Positions 25,678 to 36,382 of a stretch of DNA of 64,000 nt are shown here, piece by piece. The DNA comes from Streptomyces sp. SJL17-4 (lineage in GTDB: Bacteria; Actinomycetota; Actinomycetes; Streptomycetales; Streptomycetaceae), in NCBI RefSeq assembly GCF_036826855.1, contig NZ_CP104578.1, forward strand, positions 4,685,501 through 4,749,500, in the 5' to 3' direction. Made by a program: the position numbers and the translations under genes. The notes under the pieces are model-generated. The model was given only the letters and a program-made list of their open reading frames with translations, made no database searches and was not told the origin of the DNA. How positions within the stretch are numbered: position 1 is the stretch's first letter; each line of letters starts with the position of its first letter.

Positions 25678-26126
25678 TGTGATGTTCCGTTTCGTCCCTG
25701 CCGCGCGGCTCGCCGTCGGCGGTGGCGCGGTCTCCCGGCGGGTGCTGTTCGACCGGACGGCCCCGCCGTGTTCATCGGAACCCTGCTGGTCGGACCGCTT
25801 CTCCAGGTGTTCTTCCTCGTCTGCCCGGGGCGGGCACCGGGGCGCCGGCGACCGTTTCCCTCTCGTGGGGAACGCCGTCCTCGCGGCTTCCGCCTCCTGT
25901 GTGTCGGCGGCACGACGGACGTCGCGATGTGACAGAAGAGCGGGGCGGGAGGGCCGCGACGTGCGGGAAGCGCCGGAAGTGAGGAGTGGGTCACTACCGG
26001 CCATCTTCGTGAAACCGTACGGGATGCTCCGCGTCGTTCACCCGGAATTCGCACCCATGACGCCGGGAGGTGTCAGCCTCGGCAGCGGGAGACCAACACC
26101 GCACGTGAACGGAACGGGGTACGGGC
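25678..26126. other. 449-nt intergenic region, no supported gene
   Basis: The long open frames here have codon usage unlike the flanking genes and no recognisable motif. The last 150 nt are less GC-rich (near 25985-26045) and presumably hold the promoter of the small membrane protein gene. No strong hairpin found. Confidence 0.5.
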
Positions 26127-26324
26127 ATGGAGAGCGGGCCGGCGATCTTCGCGGGGGCGGCGTTCACGCTGTTCGGAGGCGCGCTGCTGCTGTGGACCAC
26201 CGTGCGGACACTGCATCGTGAGCCCGTCGCCCACGGGGTCGCGCCGCGTGCCGCCGTCGCGCTGACGAGCCTCTTCGGCGCCGCCTTCCTCGTCCTCGGC
26301 GTCTGGTGCTTCGGTCGCCTCTGA
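26127..26324 (+). CDS. Small two-helix membrane protein
   Basis: 65 residues, two hydrophobic helices (FAGAAFTLFGGALLLW and VALTSLFGAAFLVLGVW) joined by a loop with TLHREPVAHG. ATG 26127 follows GGGGTACGGGC. The G+C pattern is codon-like throughout. Function unknown; a conserved position between the methyltransferase and topA is expected in Streptomyces. Confidence 0.65.
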   Translation: MESGPAIFAGAAFTLFGGALLLWTTVRTLHREPVAHGVAPRAAVALTSLFGAAFLVLGVWCFGRL

Positions 26325-26363
26325 CCCCCTCCCCGATCCGCCTCCGACCCCTTCCCCGATCCC
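26318..26363. repeat. 23-bp tandem duplication overlapping a stop codon
   Basis: Unit 26318-26340 (CCTCTGACCCCCTCCCCGAT...) is repeated at 26341-26363 with 3 mismatches. The first unit contains the stop TGA of the small membrane protein gene, and a partial third unit follows. Confidence 0.7.
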
Positions 26364-26583
26364 CTCTGATCTTGTCGCGCCCCGCCCGACCGGGAGTCCG
26401 GGCGGCAGGAATGCCAGGACTCGGGTTACCGTTCGAGTGGCCGTTGCGGGCTTTCGCCGTTTGACACGGGGGCGGGTTGTACCGTCACACTCCGCAGCGA
26501 CGGGAGCGTCACCGTCCGTGCCGCTGCCGTGCGTGCCAGCGCCGTACGTGCCAGAGAGTGTCGATCCGGAGAGAAGAGCGAAG

Positions 26584-29442
26584 TTGTCCCCGACCAGCGA
26601 AGCCGCACACGGCGGCCGCCGACTCGTCATCGTCGAGTCGCCTGCCAAGGCGAAGACGATCAAGGGTTACCTCGGCCCCGGCTACGTCGTCGAGGCGAGC
26701 GTCGGGCACATCCGAGACCTCCCCAGCGGCGCCGCCGAGGTGCCCGAGAAGTACACCGGCGAGGTGCGCCGCCTCGGCGTCGACGTCGAGCACGACTTCC
26801 AGCCCATCTATGTCGTCAATGCCGACAAGAAGGCGCAGGTCAGAAAGCTCAAGGAGCTCCTCGCCGAATCCGACGAGCTCTACCTCGCCACCGATGAGGA
26901 CCGCGAGGGCGAGGCCATCGCGTGGCACCTCCAGGAAGTCCTGAAGCCCAAGGTCCCGGTCCACCGGATGGTCTTCCACGAGATCACCAAGGACGCGATC
27001 CGCGAGGCCGTCGCCAACCCGCGCGAGCTGAACCAGCGCATGGTCGACGCCCAGGAGACCCGCCGTATCCTCGACCGCCTGTACGGCTACGAGGTCTCGC
27101 CGGTCCTGTGGAAGAAGGTCATGCCCCGGCTCTCCGCCGGCCGTGTCCAGTCCGTCGCCACCCGGCTCGTCGTCGAGCGGGAGCGCGAGCGCATCGCCTT
27201 CCGTTCCGCCGAGTACTGGGACCTCACCGGCACCTTCGGCACCGGCCGCACCGGTGACGCCTCCGACCCGTCGCAGCTGGTCGCACGCCTCGCGGCGGTC
27301 GACGGCAAGCGGGTCGCGCAGGGCCGTGACTTCGGCGCCGACGGCCGGCTGAAGAGCGACAGCGTCCTCCACCTGGACGAGACGAACGCCCGCGCCCTGG
27401 CCGCCGCGCTCGCCGACACCGCGTTCGCGGTGCGCTCGGTCGAGTCGAAGCCGTACCGCCGCTCCCCGTACGCCCCCTTCCGCACCACCACCCTCCAGCA
27501 GGAGGCGAGCCGCAAGCTGGGCTTCGGTGCGAAGGCGACCATGCAGGTGGCGCAGAAGCTGTACGAGAACGGCTTCATCACCTACATGCGTACGGACTCC
27601 ACGATCCTCTCCGACACCGCCGTCTCGGCGGCGCGGGCGCAGGTCACGCAGCTGTACGGCGCCGACTACCTGCCGGAGAAGCCGCGCGTCTACGCGGGCA
27701 AGGTCAAGAACGCGCAGGAGGCGCACGAGGCGATTCGCCCTTCGGGTGATCGTTTCCGCACCCCGGCGGAGACCGGTCTGACCGGCGACCAGTTCCGGCT
27801 GTACGAGCTGATCTGGAAGCGGACCGTCGCCTCCCAGATGAAGGACGCGACCGGAAACTCGGTCACCGTGAAGATCGGCGGGCGGTCCTCCGACGGCCGT
27901 GACGCCGAGTTCAGCGCCTCCGGCAAGACGATCACCTTCCACGGCTTCATGAAGGCGTACGTCGAAGGCGCCGACGACCCGAACGCGGAGCTCGACGACC
28001 GCGAGCGGCGCCTGCCGCAGGTCGCCCAGGGCGACGCGCTGACCGCCGACGAGATCACGGTGGACGGCCACGCGACCAAGCCGCCGGCCCGCTACACCGA
28101 GGCCTCGCTGGTCAAGGAGCTGGAAGAGCGCGAGATCGGCCGCCCTTCGACGTACGCGTCGATCATCGGCACGATCCTCGACCGCGGCTACGTCTTCAAG
28201 AAGGGCACGGCGCTCGTGCCGTCCTTCCTGAGCTTCGCCGTCGTCAACCTCCTGGAGAAGCACTTCGGGCGTCTCGTCGACTACGACTTCACCGCCCGGA
28301 TGGAGGACGACCTCGACCGCATCGCCCGCGGTGAGGCCCAGTCCGTGCCGTGGCTGAAGCGTTTCTACTTCGGCGAGGCCGAGGGCGGTACGGCCGCCTC
28401 CGGCGGTGCCGCGGACGCCGGCAACGGCGACGGGGACCACCTCGGCGGCCTCAAGGAACTCGTCACCGACCTCGGCGCCATCGACGCCCGCGAGATCTCC
28501 TCGTTCCCCGTCGGCAACGGCATCATGCTGCGCGTCGGCAAGTACGGCCCGTACATCGAGCGCGGCGAGAAGGACCAGGAGGGCTACCAGAAGGCCGACG
28601 TGTCCGCCGACCTGGCGCCCGACGAGCTCACCGTTGAGTACTCCGAGGAACTCCTCGCCAAGCCGAGCGGCGACTTCGAGCTGGGCGCGGACCCGGTCAG
28701 CGGCAACCAGATCGTCGCGAAGGACGGGCGCTACGGCCCGTACGTCACGGAGATCCTGCCCGAGGGCACCCCGAAGACCGGCAAGAACGCGGTGAAGCCG
28801 CGCACGGCCTCCCTCTTCAAGTCGATGTCCCTCGACACCGTGACCCTGGAGGACGCGCTCCGGCTGATGTCCCTGCCCAGGGTCGTCGGCGCGGACGCCG
28901 AGGGCGTCGAGATCACCGCGCAGAACGGCCGCTACGGCCCGTACCTGAAGAAGGGCACGGACTCGCGGTCGCTCACCGAGGAGGAGCAGCTCTTCACGAT
29001 CACCCTCGAAGAGGCCCTCGCGATCTACGCCCAGCCGAAGCAGCGGGGCCGGGCCGCGGCCAAGCCGCCGCTGAAGGAGCTGGGCACCGACCCGGTCAGC
29101 GAGAAGCCCGTCGTCGTCAAGGACGGCCGCTTCGGCCCGTACGTGACGGACGGCGAGACCAACGCCACCCTGCGGACCGGCGACAGCGTGGAGGAGATCA
29201 CGCCGGAGCGCGGTTACGAGCTGCTCGCGGAGAAGCGGGCCAAGGGACCGGCGAAGAAGACCGCCAAGAAGGCCCCGGCCAAGAAGGCGACCACCGCGAA
29301 GAAGACGGCCACGAAGGCCGCGGCGAAGAAGACCACGACCGCCGCGAAGAAGACGGCCGCGAAGAAGACGACGACGGCCAAGACGACGGCGGCCAAGAAG
29401 ACGACCGCCGCGAAGAAGACGGCGGCCGCGAAGCCGGAGTAG
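26584..29442 (+). CDS. topA: DNA topoisomerase I (type IA)
   Basis: 952 residues, the same length as I recall for S. coelicolor TopA. The Toprim domain has 'VIVESPAKAKTI' (near 14) and 'DEDREGEA' (near 105); the active-site Tyr is in 'ITYMRTDST' (near 332). Repeated 'GRYGPYV/L' modules fill the C-terminal region, and the end is a Lys/Ala-rich tail (KKTAAKK type, about 65 residues) that raises processivity in actinobacterial enzymes. The start is TTG 26584 (protein begins LSPTSEAAHGG), preceded by GGAGAGAAG; the frame is open further upstream but lacks similarity. A terminator follows 15 nt after the stop. Confidence 0.95.
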   Translation: MSPTSEAAHGGRRLVIVESPAKAKTIKGYLGPGYVVEASVGHIRDLPSGAAEVPEKYTGEVRRLGVDVEHDFQPIYVVNADKKAQVRKLKELLAESDELYLATDEDREGEAIAWHLQEVLKPKVPVHRMVFHEITKDAIREAVANPRELNQRMVDAQETRRILDRLYGYEVSPVLWKKVMPRLSAGRVQSVATRLVVERERERIAFRSAEYWDLTGTFGTGRTGDASDPSQLVARLAAVDGKRVAQGRDFGADGRLKSDSVLHLDETNARALAAALADTAFAVRSVESKPYRRSPYAPFRTTTLQQEASRKLGFGAKATMQVAQKLYENGFITYMRTDSTILSDTAVSAARAQVTQLYGADYLPEKPRVYAGKVKNAQEAHEAIRPSGDRFRTPAETGLTGDQFRLYELIWKRTVASQMKDATGNSVTVKIGGRSSDGRDAEFSASGKTITFHGFMKAYVEGADDPNAELDDRERRLPQVAQGDALTADEITVDGHATKPPARYTEASLVKELEEREIGRPSTYASIIGTILDRGYVFKKGTALVPSFLSFAVVNLLEKHFGRLVDYDFTARMEDDLDRIARGEAQSVPWLKRFYFGEAEGGTAASGGAADAGNGDGDHLGGLKELVTDLGAIDAREISSFPVGNGIMLRVGKYGPYIERGEKDQEGYQKADVSADLAPDELTVEYSEELLAKPSGDFELGADPVSGNQIVAKDGRYGPYVTEILPEGTPKTGKNAVKPRTASLFKSMSLDTVTLEDALRLMSLPRVVGADAEGVEITAQNGRYGPYLKKGTDSRSLTEEEQLFTITLEEALAIYAQPKQRGRAAAKPPLKELGTDPVSEKPVVVKDGRFGPYVTDGETNATLRTGDSVEEITPERGYELLAEKRAKGPAKKTAKKAPAKKATTAKKTATKAAAKKTTTAAKKTAAKKTTTAKTTAAKKTTAAKKTAAAKPE

Positions 29443-29456
29443 TCGGTACCCGTGTG

Positions 29457-29494
29457 ACGGAAGGGGCGGAGGAAGATTCCTCCGCCCCTTCCGT
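29457..29494. terminator. Terminator of topA
   Basis: Perfect 18-bp inverted repeat (arms 29457-29474 and 29477-29494) with effectively a 6-nt AAGATT loop, 15 nt after the topA stop. Confidence 0.85.
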
Positions 29495-29569
29495 TCGCCC
29501 TGTCACAGGCTCGTCCGGATGTTCGGGCGAAGGCCACGGGGAGCAATCCCGTCCGGATAGGGTGGACGG

Positions 29570-32500
29570 ATGACGCGAGCAGAGCAGCCAGACCGCCTCG
29601 GCGATTCCGACGCCGCACTCGTCGCGGATTCCAGGGAGCGTGCCGTACGCGCCCTCTTGCGCCATCAGCCGCTGCGCAGGTTGTGGAGCGCACAGTTCGT
29701 CGGCAGCACCGGCGACGCGCTCGCCCTGCTCGTACTCGTCCTCCTCGGCCTCCAGGCGGCCGTGACCGAGGGCGCGCTCGGCGGAGGTGAACGGGGTGCC
29801 GCGTTCGCCGTGGCCGCCGTCGTCGGCGTCCGGCTGCTCGCCTCGGTCCTCTTCGGGGCCGTTCTCCTCGGCCCGCTCACCGCGCTCACCGGACCCGGCG
29901 GCGCGCTCGACCGGCGCTGGACCATGATCGGCACCGACGGCATCCGGATCGCGCTGCTCGTGATCGCCCCGCTGTGGATCGACTGGACCCCCGGCAGCGC
30001 CCTCTGGTACCTGCTCGGCACCGTCTTCGTCACCGGCGCGGCCGAGCGGCTCTGGACGATCAGCCGCGAGGGCGCCGCCCCCGCGCTGCTGCCCGCCCCG
30101 CCGATCGAGGGCGGGGCCGTACGGCCGCTGCCCGACCACCTCGGCGCGCTGCGCCGGCTCTCCCAGCGCACCGGCTTCCTCGCCGTCCCCGCCGCGGCCG
30201 CCGTCCTGCTCGTCGCCACCCTGATCGGCAACCTCCTCGGTGCCGGAATCGACTGGTTCTCGCTGCACCAGGCCGCCCTCGGCTCGTACGTCGCCGCCGG
30301 TCTGTTCGCCGCCTCCGTCACCGTCCTGTACGCCATGGCGCTGCCCGGCGGAGAGACGCCCCGGCCCCGCTCGCCCCTGGAGGGCCTGCGCCGGCCGACC
30401 GGGAAGGGCGCCGAGGGAAGCGACGAGAAGGGCGCCGAGCGAAGCGCCGAGAAGGGCCGTACGGGAGCCCTCTCGCTGCTCGTCCTGACCTGCGCCACCG
30501 TCGCCGGGGCCATCGCCGCGGCCGCGTCCGTCGCCGTACTCCACGCGTACGACCTGGGCGGCGGGCCCGTCACGTACGCGCTGCTCGTCCTCGCGCTCAG
30601 CGGCGCCACCGCCCTCGGCATCCGGACCGCCGGCTCCGTCCTGCCCGTCCTGTCCCGGCGCCGGCTGCTCGCGCTCGTCACCGCGGTCACCGGGGTCGCG
30701 CTGATCGCGATGGGCCTGGTGCCGGACACGGCGACCGTGCTGCTCCTCGCCGTCCTCGCCGGATACGCCGCCGGAGTCGCCGCGAACACCGGACACACCC
30801 TCGTCGACCAGGAGACCGAGGAGCCCCGCAGGGCCCGCACCACCGAGCACCTCCAGGCCACCGCCCGCGTCGGCATGGCGATCGGCGCGCTCGCCGCGCC
30901 GCTGCTCGCCGCCGCGATCGGACCCCACCGGCTCGCCTCCGACTCGGGGACCTTCGTCTTCGACCACGGCGGCGCCGCCTTCACGCTCGCCCTGATCGGC
31001 GCCCTGCTGCTGCCGGTCGCCGCGCTCGTCCTCGCGAAGACCGACGACCGGGCGGGCGTCCCGCTCCGGCGCGACCTGCGCGACGCGCTGCGCGGCTCCG
31101 ACCCGGTGCAGGCGCCCTCCCCGACCGGCTTCTTCATCGCCCTGGAGGGCGGCGACGGCGCCGGCAAGTCCACCCAGATCCAGGCGCTCGCCGAGTGGAT
31201 CCGGGCCAAGGGCCACGAGGTCGTCGTCACCCGCGAGCCCGGCGCCACCCCCATCGGCAAACGGCTCCGCTCGATCCTCCTCGACGTGTCGTCGGCGGGG
31301 CTCTCGAACCGCGCCGAGGCCCTGCTGTACGCCGCCGACCGCGCCGAGCACGTCGACTCCCTGGTCCGGCCGGCCCTGGAGCGGGGCGCGATCGTCCTCT
31401 CCGACCGGTACATCGACTCGTCCGTCGCCTACCAGGGCGCGGGTCGCGACCTCTCCCCGACCGAGATCGCCCGTATCTCGCGCTGGGCGACCGACGGCCT
31501 CGTCCCGCACCTGACCGTGGTCCTCGACGTCTCCCCGGAGACCGCGCGGGAACGGTTCACCGAGGCGCCCGACCGCCTGGAGTCCGAGCCGCCGGAGTTC
31601 CACGCGCGCGTACGGGCCGGATTCCTCGCCCTCGCGGCCGCCGACCCCAGCCGCTACCTCGTCGTCGACGCGGGCCAGGAGCCCGAGGCCGTCACCACCG
31701 TCGTACGCCACCGGCTCGACCGGATGCTGCCGCTCTCCGAGGCCGAGGTGAAGGCCGTCGAGGAGGCCCGCCGGAAGGCCGAGGAGGAGGCGCGCCGCCG
31801 CGCCGAGGAAGAGGCGGCCCGCAAGGCGGAGGAGGAGCGCCTGGAGCGCGAGCGCCAGGAGCAGCTCGCCAAGCTCCGCGCCGAGGAGGAGGAGCGCAAG
31901 CGGCGCGAGGAGGAAGAGGCGCGCCGCCTGGAGGCCGAGCGTCAGGCGGAGGAGGCCCGGCGACGGGCCGAGGAGGCACGCCTCGCCGCGGAAGCCGCCG
32001 CCGAGGAGGAGCGCAGGCGCCTCGCGGCCGAGGAGAAGGCCCGTCTGGAGGAGCAGGAACGGCTCCGCAAGGAGGCCGAGGAGGAGGCCCGGCTGCGGGC
32101 CGAGGCGGAGGAACGCCGCCTGGAGAAGCAGCGCAAGGCGGAGGAGGCCCTGCTCCGGGCCGAGGAGGCCCGCCGGATGGCCGAGGCAGCGGCTGCCGCG
32201 AAGGCGGCGGAAGAGGTCGCGGCGAAGGCGGCCGCCGAGAAGATCGCGGCCGAGGCGGCGGCGAAGGCCGCGGCGGAGCGGGCCGCGTCCGAGCGGGCCG
32301 CGGCGGAAGCCGCCGCCACCCTCCGTGCCGAGGCGGCCAAGGCCGCCGCGGAACGGGCCGCCGCCGAGAAGAAGGCGGCGGCCGAGGCGAAAGCCGCTGC
32401 CGACGCGAAGGCCGCGCGGGAGAAGACCGAGGCCGAGGCGAAGGCCGCCGCCCTGCGGGCCGCGCGTGCCGCCGAGGCCGCGGCCGTCGAGCTCTCGGCC

Positions 32501-32983
32501 AACGAGGTCACCCAGCCGACGCCGATCGTGAAGCCGGCCGCCGATCCGGACGCGCCGACCGTCTCGCCCGACGAGGTCACCGTCGCCACGCCGATCGTGA
32601 AGATCACGAAGCCGGAGCCGGAGGCGGAGACGAGCGCCCTGCCCCGGATCGGCGAGGAGCGGGCCGCCGACGAGACTGCCGTCCTGCCTCCCGTACGGGA
32701 CACCGACGAGACCGCAGTCCTGCCTCCCGTACGGGACACCCCGGCGTCCGACCCGGTCGACCGGGTGCCGCCGGGCATCTTCCGGGACACCCGGCCCGCC
32801 CGTCAGCAGCCCCAGGGGGCGAACGACCGGACCCGCGAGCTGCCCCAGCTCGACGAGAACGGCCGGCCCCGTCGGCGCTCCGACTGGGCGGAGGAGACCC
32901 CGCTCGACGATCTGCCGACGCTCGCGGACGAGCTGTTCGGCCCGCACGACGACGAGGACGAGGGCCCGCGGCGCCGCCGCTGA
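29570..32983 (+). CDS. tmk: Fusion protein: multi-helix membrane domain, dTMP kinase, long charged coiled coil
   Basis: 1137 residues. Residues about 40-500 contain roughly 12 hydrophobic segments in an MFS-like arrangement. Residues about 518-725 are a complete thymidylate kinase: P-loop '[11 protein letters not shown]', '[14 protein letters not shown]', '[17 protein letters not shown]'. Residues about 725-970 are an uninterrupted Glu/Arg/Ala/Lys coiled coil ([18 protein letters not shown]...). The tail has a repeated '[12 protein letters not shown]'. dTMP kinase is essential for dTTP synthesis and no other copy is in the window. The membrane part may tether the enzyme; a transport role is unproven. 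Downstream of topA but separated by a terminator. Confidence 0.88.
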   Translation: MTRAEQPDRLGDSDAALVADSRERAVRALLRHQPLRRLWSAQFVGSTGDALALLVLVLLGLQAAVTEGALGGGERGAAFAVAAVVGVRLLASVLFGAVLLGPLTALTGPGGALDRRWTMIGTDGIRIALLVIAPLWIDWTPGSALWYLLGTVFVTGAAERLWTISREGAAPALLPAPPIEGGAVRPLPDHLGALRRLSQRTGFLAVPAAAAVLLVATLIGNLLGAGIDWFSLHQAALGSYVAAGLFAASVTVLYAMALPGGETPRPRSPLEGLRRPTGKGAEGSDEKGAERSAEKGRTGALSLLVLTCATVAGAIAAAASVAVLHAYDLGGGPVTYALLVLALSGATALGIRTAGSVLPVLSRRRLLALVTAVTGVALIAMGLVPDTATVLLLAVLAGYAAGVAANTGHTLVDQETEEPRRARTTEHLQATARVGMAIGALAAPLLAAAIGPHRLASDSGTFVFDHGGAAFTLALIGALLLPVAALVLAKTDDRAGVPLRRDLRDALRGSDPVQAPSPTGFFIALEGGDGAGKSTQIQALAEWIRAKGHEVVVTREPGATPIGKRLRSILLDVSSAGLSNRAEALLYAADRAEHVDSLVRPALERGAIVLSDRYIDSSVAYQGAGRDLSPTEIARISRWATDGLVPHLTVVLDVSPETARERFTEAPDRLESEPPEFHARVRAGFLALAAADPSRYLVVDAGQEPEAVTTVVRHRLDRMLPLSEAEVKAVEEARRKAEEEARRRAEEEAARKAEEERLERERQEQLAKLRAEEEERKRREEEEARRLEAERQAEEARRRAEEARLAAEAAAEEERRRLAAEEKARLEEQERLRKEAEEEARLRAEAEERRLEKQRKAEEALLRAEEARRMAEAAAAAKAAEEVAAKAAAEKIAAEAAAKAAAERAASERAAAEAAATLRAEAAKAAAERAAAEKKAAAEAKAAADAKAAREKTEAEAKAAALRAARAAEAAAVELSANEVTQPTPIVKPAADPDAPTVSPDEVTVATPIVKITKPEPEAETSALPRIGEERAADETAVLPPVRDTDETAVLPPVRDTPASDPVDRVPPGIFRDTRPARQQPQGANDRTRELPQLDENGRPRRRSDWAEETPLDDLPTLADELFGPHDDEDEGPRRRR

Positions 32984-32998
32984 TCCTCGCCTCCCCGG

Positions 32999-33026
32999 CT
33001 GGGGGTGGAGCTAGCTCCACCCCCAG
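32999..33026. terminator. 28-bp perfect palindrome after tmk
   Basis: CTGGGGGTGGAGCT followed directly by its exact complement (32999-33012/33013-33026), giving a hairpin with a CTAG loop 15 nt after the tmk stop. Confidence 0.8.
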
Positions 33027-33079
33027 TCCGGAAGCCAGCCCCATACCGCGCTGACCTGCGTTTTTCTAGCGTTGTCGGT

Positions 33080-33964
33080 ATGACGACGACTGTAGTGACG
33101 GAGAGCGGTGCCGCCCGCGCCCTGGATGCGGCCCTCGCCCTGGACGGGGTGAGCCGGACGTACGGGCGCGGGGCCCCCGCGCTCGACGGGGTGAGTCTGG
33201 CCGTGCCGCGCGGCCGGTTCGTGGCGGTGATGGGCCCGTCGGGTTCCGGCAAGTCCACCCTGCTGCGGTGCGCGGCGGGACTCGAACGGCCGACGACCGG
33301 GACGGTACGGATCGGTGGCACCGACCTCGCCACCCTGAAGACGGCCGGTCTCACCCGGCTCCGCCGGGACCGGATCGGCTTCGTCTTCCAGTCGCTGAAC
33401 CTCGTCTCCGCCCTCGACGTGCGGGAGAACGTCACTCTGCCGCTGCTTCTCGCCGGAGCCCGGGAGGGCCGGGAACTCGACGCCCGTGCCCTCGCCGGGC
33501 TCGCGGCCGTCGGCCTCGCGGACCGGGCCGGCGACAGGCCGGAGAACCTGTCCGGAGGCCAGCGCCAGCGGGTGGCCATCGCCCGTGCCCTGATCAACGA
33601 ACCCGAGGTCGTCTTCGCCGACGAGCCGACCGCCGCCCTCGACCCGGTCACGGCGGCCGGCGTCCTCGCCCTGCTGCGGCGCGCGGTCGACGAGCGGGGG
33701 ACCACGGTCGTCCTCGTCACCCATGACCCGGTGGCGGCCGCCTGGACGGACGAGGCCGTGTTCCTCGACCGGGGCAGGCTCGCCGGACGTCTCGACCGTC
33801 CGGACGAGTCGGGGGTACGGGAGATGCTCGGCGCGCACCTTCCGGGCGGGCACTCGGCGGATGCGTATGCGGCGGGCGGGCACTCGATGGGCGCTCACGC
33901 GGGCGCGTACTCGGCGGGCGCGCGTGCCGGTCACCCGTTTCGCCGGACGGCGGTGTCCAGGTGA
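33080..33964 (+). CDS. ABC transporter ATPase (MacB/LolD-type)
   Basis: 294 residues. Walker [11 protein letters not shown]-loop 'FVFQSLNLV', signature '[15 protein letters not shown]', Walker B '[13 protein letters not shown]' and His-loop 'VTHDP' are all intact. A 35-residue tail after the domain is a Gly/His/Ala repeat ([20 protein letters not shown]), odd for this family. The ATG has no ribosome site; TAGCGT (33067-33072) ends 7 nt upstream, so it is likely leaderless. The stop overlaps the permease start (GTGA at 33961). Confidence 0.9.
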   Translation: MTTTVVTESGAARALDAALALDGVSRTYGRGAPALDGVSLAVPRGRFVAVMGPSGSGKSTLLRCAAGLERPTTGTVRIGGTDLATLKTAGLTRLRRDRIGFVFQSLNLVSALDVRENVTLPLLLAGAREGRELDARALAGLAAVGLADRAGDRPENLSGGQRQRVAIARALINEPEVVFADEPTAALDPVTAAGVLALLRRAVDERGTTVVLVTHDPVAAAWTDEAVFLDRGRLAGRLDRPDESGVREMLGAHLPGGHSADAYAAGGHSMGAHAGAYSAGARAGHPFRRTAVSR

Positions 33965-36381
33965 AGCCGCTCGGGAACCCGGCGGTCCGGCTGCTCGCCG
34001 TCCGCTCCCTCCGGGCGCACCGGAAGGCATGGGCGGCCGTGTTCGCCGCCGTCACCGTGACCTCCGCGCTGTTCGGCGCCCTGGCCCTCGCCGCCGGCTC
34101 GGCGGGGCTCGGCCACGCGCGCGTGGAGCGGTACGCGGCCGCGCCCGTCGTCGTCGCAGGTGACCAGGCGGTCCGCTGGACGACGAAGCCGTGGGGCGGC
34201 GAGACGGAGACCCAGTCGGCCGGTCTGACCGAGCGGGTACGGATCCCCGCCGCGACCGTCGACGTGGTGCGGGCGGTGCCGGGGGTCCGGGCCGCGGTGC
34301 CGGACCACACCTTCGTCGTACGGGAGTCGGGGGCGGGCGGCCCTTCGGACCCGAGGGCGTACACCGGGCGGTCCTGGGAGGCGGCTCGGCTGGCCCCGTA
34401 CCGACTGATCGACGGGCGCGAGCCACGCACCGCCGGAGAGGCCGTCCTGGGGTCCGGCGCCGGGGCGCGGGTCGGGGACACCGTCGCCGGGCGGAAGGTC
34501 GTCGGCCTCGCCGACGGGCCCGCCACGCTGTACGTCACGGCGGCCGAGGCGCGGAGGCTCGCCGGGCAGCCGGGCTCCGTCGACGCCGTCGGCGTGCTCG
34601 CCGACCCCGGCGTCCCCGTGGACACCCTCCACGCGCGCGTGCGGGCGGCCCTGGACCGGGCCGGACTCAAGGACACCGCTTCGGGGCAGCCGCTCCGGGC
34701 GCTCACCGGCGACGGCCGCGGCGGTGCCGAGCACCTCGCCGCGGCACCCGCGCGCATGGAGCTCCTCCAGCTCCTCGCGGCCGTCTCCGGAACCGTCGTG
34801 CTCGTCGCCGTACTCGTGCTCGCCTCGCTCGTCGCGCAGGCACTGCAGCAGCGCGCCGGTGAGCGGGAGTTGCTGCTCTCGGTCGGTGCGACACCCCGTC
34901 AGATCCGGGTGGCGGCCGGCCGGGAGGTGACCCGGGTGGCGGGGCTCGCGGCGCTGTGCGGCGCCGTCGCGGCCGTACCGGTGTTCCTCGGGCTGTGGTC
35001 GGCGCTCCGGGCCCGTACCGGAGTCGTCCCGGACGGCCTCGAACTCCCCTCCCCGCCATGGCTGTTCGCCGCTTCCCTGCTCGTCGCCGCCGTGGTCGTG
35101 GGGATCACCCGGCTCGTCGTCCTCTTCGCCGCCCGACGGCCCGGGCGCCCGGGGAAGGGCGGCGTGCGGCGGGTCGTCGGCATCGCGCTGGTCCTGCTGG
35201 GCGTGGCATCGGCCGTCACCGCCGCGGCCCAGGGCGGTGAGGCGGCCGCCGCCGCCGCCGGGGCGGCCACGGTGACGCTGGTCGCCGGGTGCGCGGTGCT
35301 CGGGCCCTGGATCGCGGGGGCCGCGATGAAGGCCCTCGACCTGCCGTTCCGCCGGCTCGGCGGCGCGCCCGGACGGCTCACCGCCGCCGGTGCGAGCGCC
35401 CACTCGCGGCGTCTCGGGGCGGCGCTCGTACCGGTCGTCCTCGTCACCGCCTTCGCGCTCGTGCAGCTCTCGGCGGGCACGACCATGGGGCGGGCCGCCG
35501 ACGAGCAGGCGCGGGCCGCGACGACCGCGGACCTCGCGCTCTCCGGCACGACGGCCGAGCGGGTGCGGCGGCTGCCGGGCGTCGACGCGGCCACCGACGT
35601 GCTGCGGTCGACGGTCGTCCTGGCGCGCACGGAGGCCGGCGCGCCGCGCCTCGACCGGCTTCCGGTGCTCGGCGTGGACGCGGCGGGCCTCGCGGGCACG
35701 CTCGACCCCGGGGTCGTCGCCGGTGACCTGGCCGGACTCGCCCGTACGGGCACGGTCGCGGTCGGCGCGGACATGGCCGACGCGCTGGACGCACGACCCG
35801 GTTCGACGGTGGACCTGCGGCTCGGGGACGGCACACCGAAGCGGCTCCGGGTGGTGGCGGTGTACGAACGCTCGCTCGCGCTCGGCGAGTTCCTCCTCCC
35901 GAAGGCCGAACTCGCCCCGCACATGAGCGATCCGTACCCCGCGCGCGTACTGGCGTCCACGGAGAAGCCGGGCTCGGGTTCCTCCGTGGTGCCCGAGCGG
36001 GTGACTCCGCCGGGCGCCGAACTCAACGGCATCGTCTCGGCCGTGATCGTCTCCGCGATCGGCGGCCTCACCCTCCTCTCCGTCCTCAGCACCCTCACCC
36101 TGATCGGCGCGGGACGGCGCGGCGAACTCCAGCTCCTCGGCCAGGTGGGCGCGTCGGCCGGTCAGCTGCGTCGGATGCTCGGCCTGGAGGCGGGTTTCCT
36201 GACCGCCACCGGCCTGCTCGTCGGCGTCGTGGTGGCCGCGCTGCCGCTGACCGCCTTCGCCTGGTCGCTCACGGGCGGGCTGCCGTACCTGCCGCCCGAG
36301 CAGGCGGCGCTGATCGCCGGCACGGTGGTGGTCACGGTGGTGGCGGGGGTGTTCCTGCCCTCGCGGCGACAGCGGGCATGA
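33961..36381 (+). CDS. FtsX-family ABC transporter permease
   Basis: 806 residues: N-terminal helix, large extracellular domain, three-helix FtsX block (residues about 270-370), a central pair of helices, a second extracellular region and a terminal FtsX block ending in VTVVAGVFLPSRRQRA. This is the two-FtsX (duplicated) form that works with one ATPase, typically exporting peptides or sensing antibiotics. It overlaps its ATPase gene by 4 nt and ends 1 nt before a convergent response-regulator gene. Confidence 0.9.
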   Translation: MKPLGNPAVRLLAVRSLRAHRKAWAAVFAAVTVTSALFGALALAAGSAGLGHARVERYAAAPVVVAGDQAVRWTTKPWGGETETQSAGLTERVRIPAATVDVVRAVPGVRAAVPDHTFVVRESGAGGPSDPRAYTGRSWEAARLAPYRLIDGREPRTAGEAVLGSGAGARVGDTVAGRKVVGLADGPATLYVTAAEARRLAGQPGSVDAVGVLADPGVPVDTLHARVRAALDRAGLKDTASGQPLRALTGDGRGGAEHLAAAPARMELLQLLAAVSGTVVLVAVLVLASLVAQALQQRAGERELLLSVGATPRQIRVAAGREVTRVAGLAALCGAVAAVPVFLGLWSALRARTGVVPDGLELPSPPWLFAASLLVAAVVVGITRLVVLFAARRPGRPGKGGVRRVVGIALVLLGVASAVTAAAQGGEAAAAAAGAATVTLVAGCAVLGPWIAGAAMKALDLPFRRLGGAPGRLTAAGASAHSRRLGAALVPVVLVTAFALVQLSAGTTMGRAADEQARAATTADLALSGTTAERVRRLPGVDAATDVLRSTVVLARTEAGAPRLDRLPVLGVDAAGLAGTLDPGVVAGDLAGLARTGTVAVGADMADALDARPGSTVDLRLGDGTPKRLRVVAVYERSLALGEFLLPKAELAPHMSDPYPARVLASTEKPGSGSSVVPERVTPPGAELNGIVSAVIVSAIGGLTLLSVLSTLTLIGAGRRGELQLLGQVGASAGQLRRMLGLEAGFLTATGLLVGVVVAALPLTAFAWSLTGGLPYLPPEQAALIAGTVVVTVVAGVFLPSRRQRA

Positions 36382-36382
36382 C

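Noticed and set aside
25679..26221. Possible 180-residue gene in the gap after the methyltransferase
   Set aside because: Irregular composition (Cys/Ser/Arg), no ribosome site, overlaps the better supported small membrane gene.
29198..32947. 1249-codon open frame opposite the dTMP-kinase fusion
   Set aside because: Antisense shadow of the Ala/Glu coiled coil; no plausible start or family.
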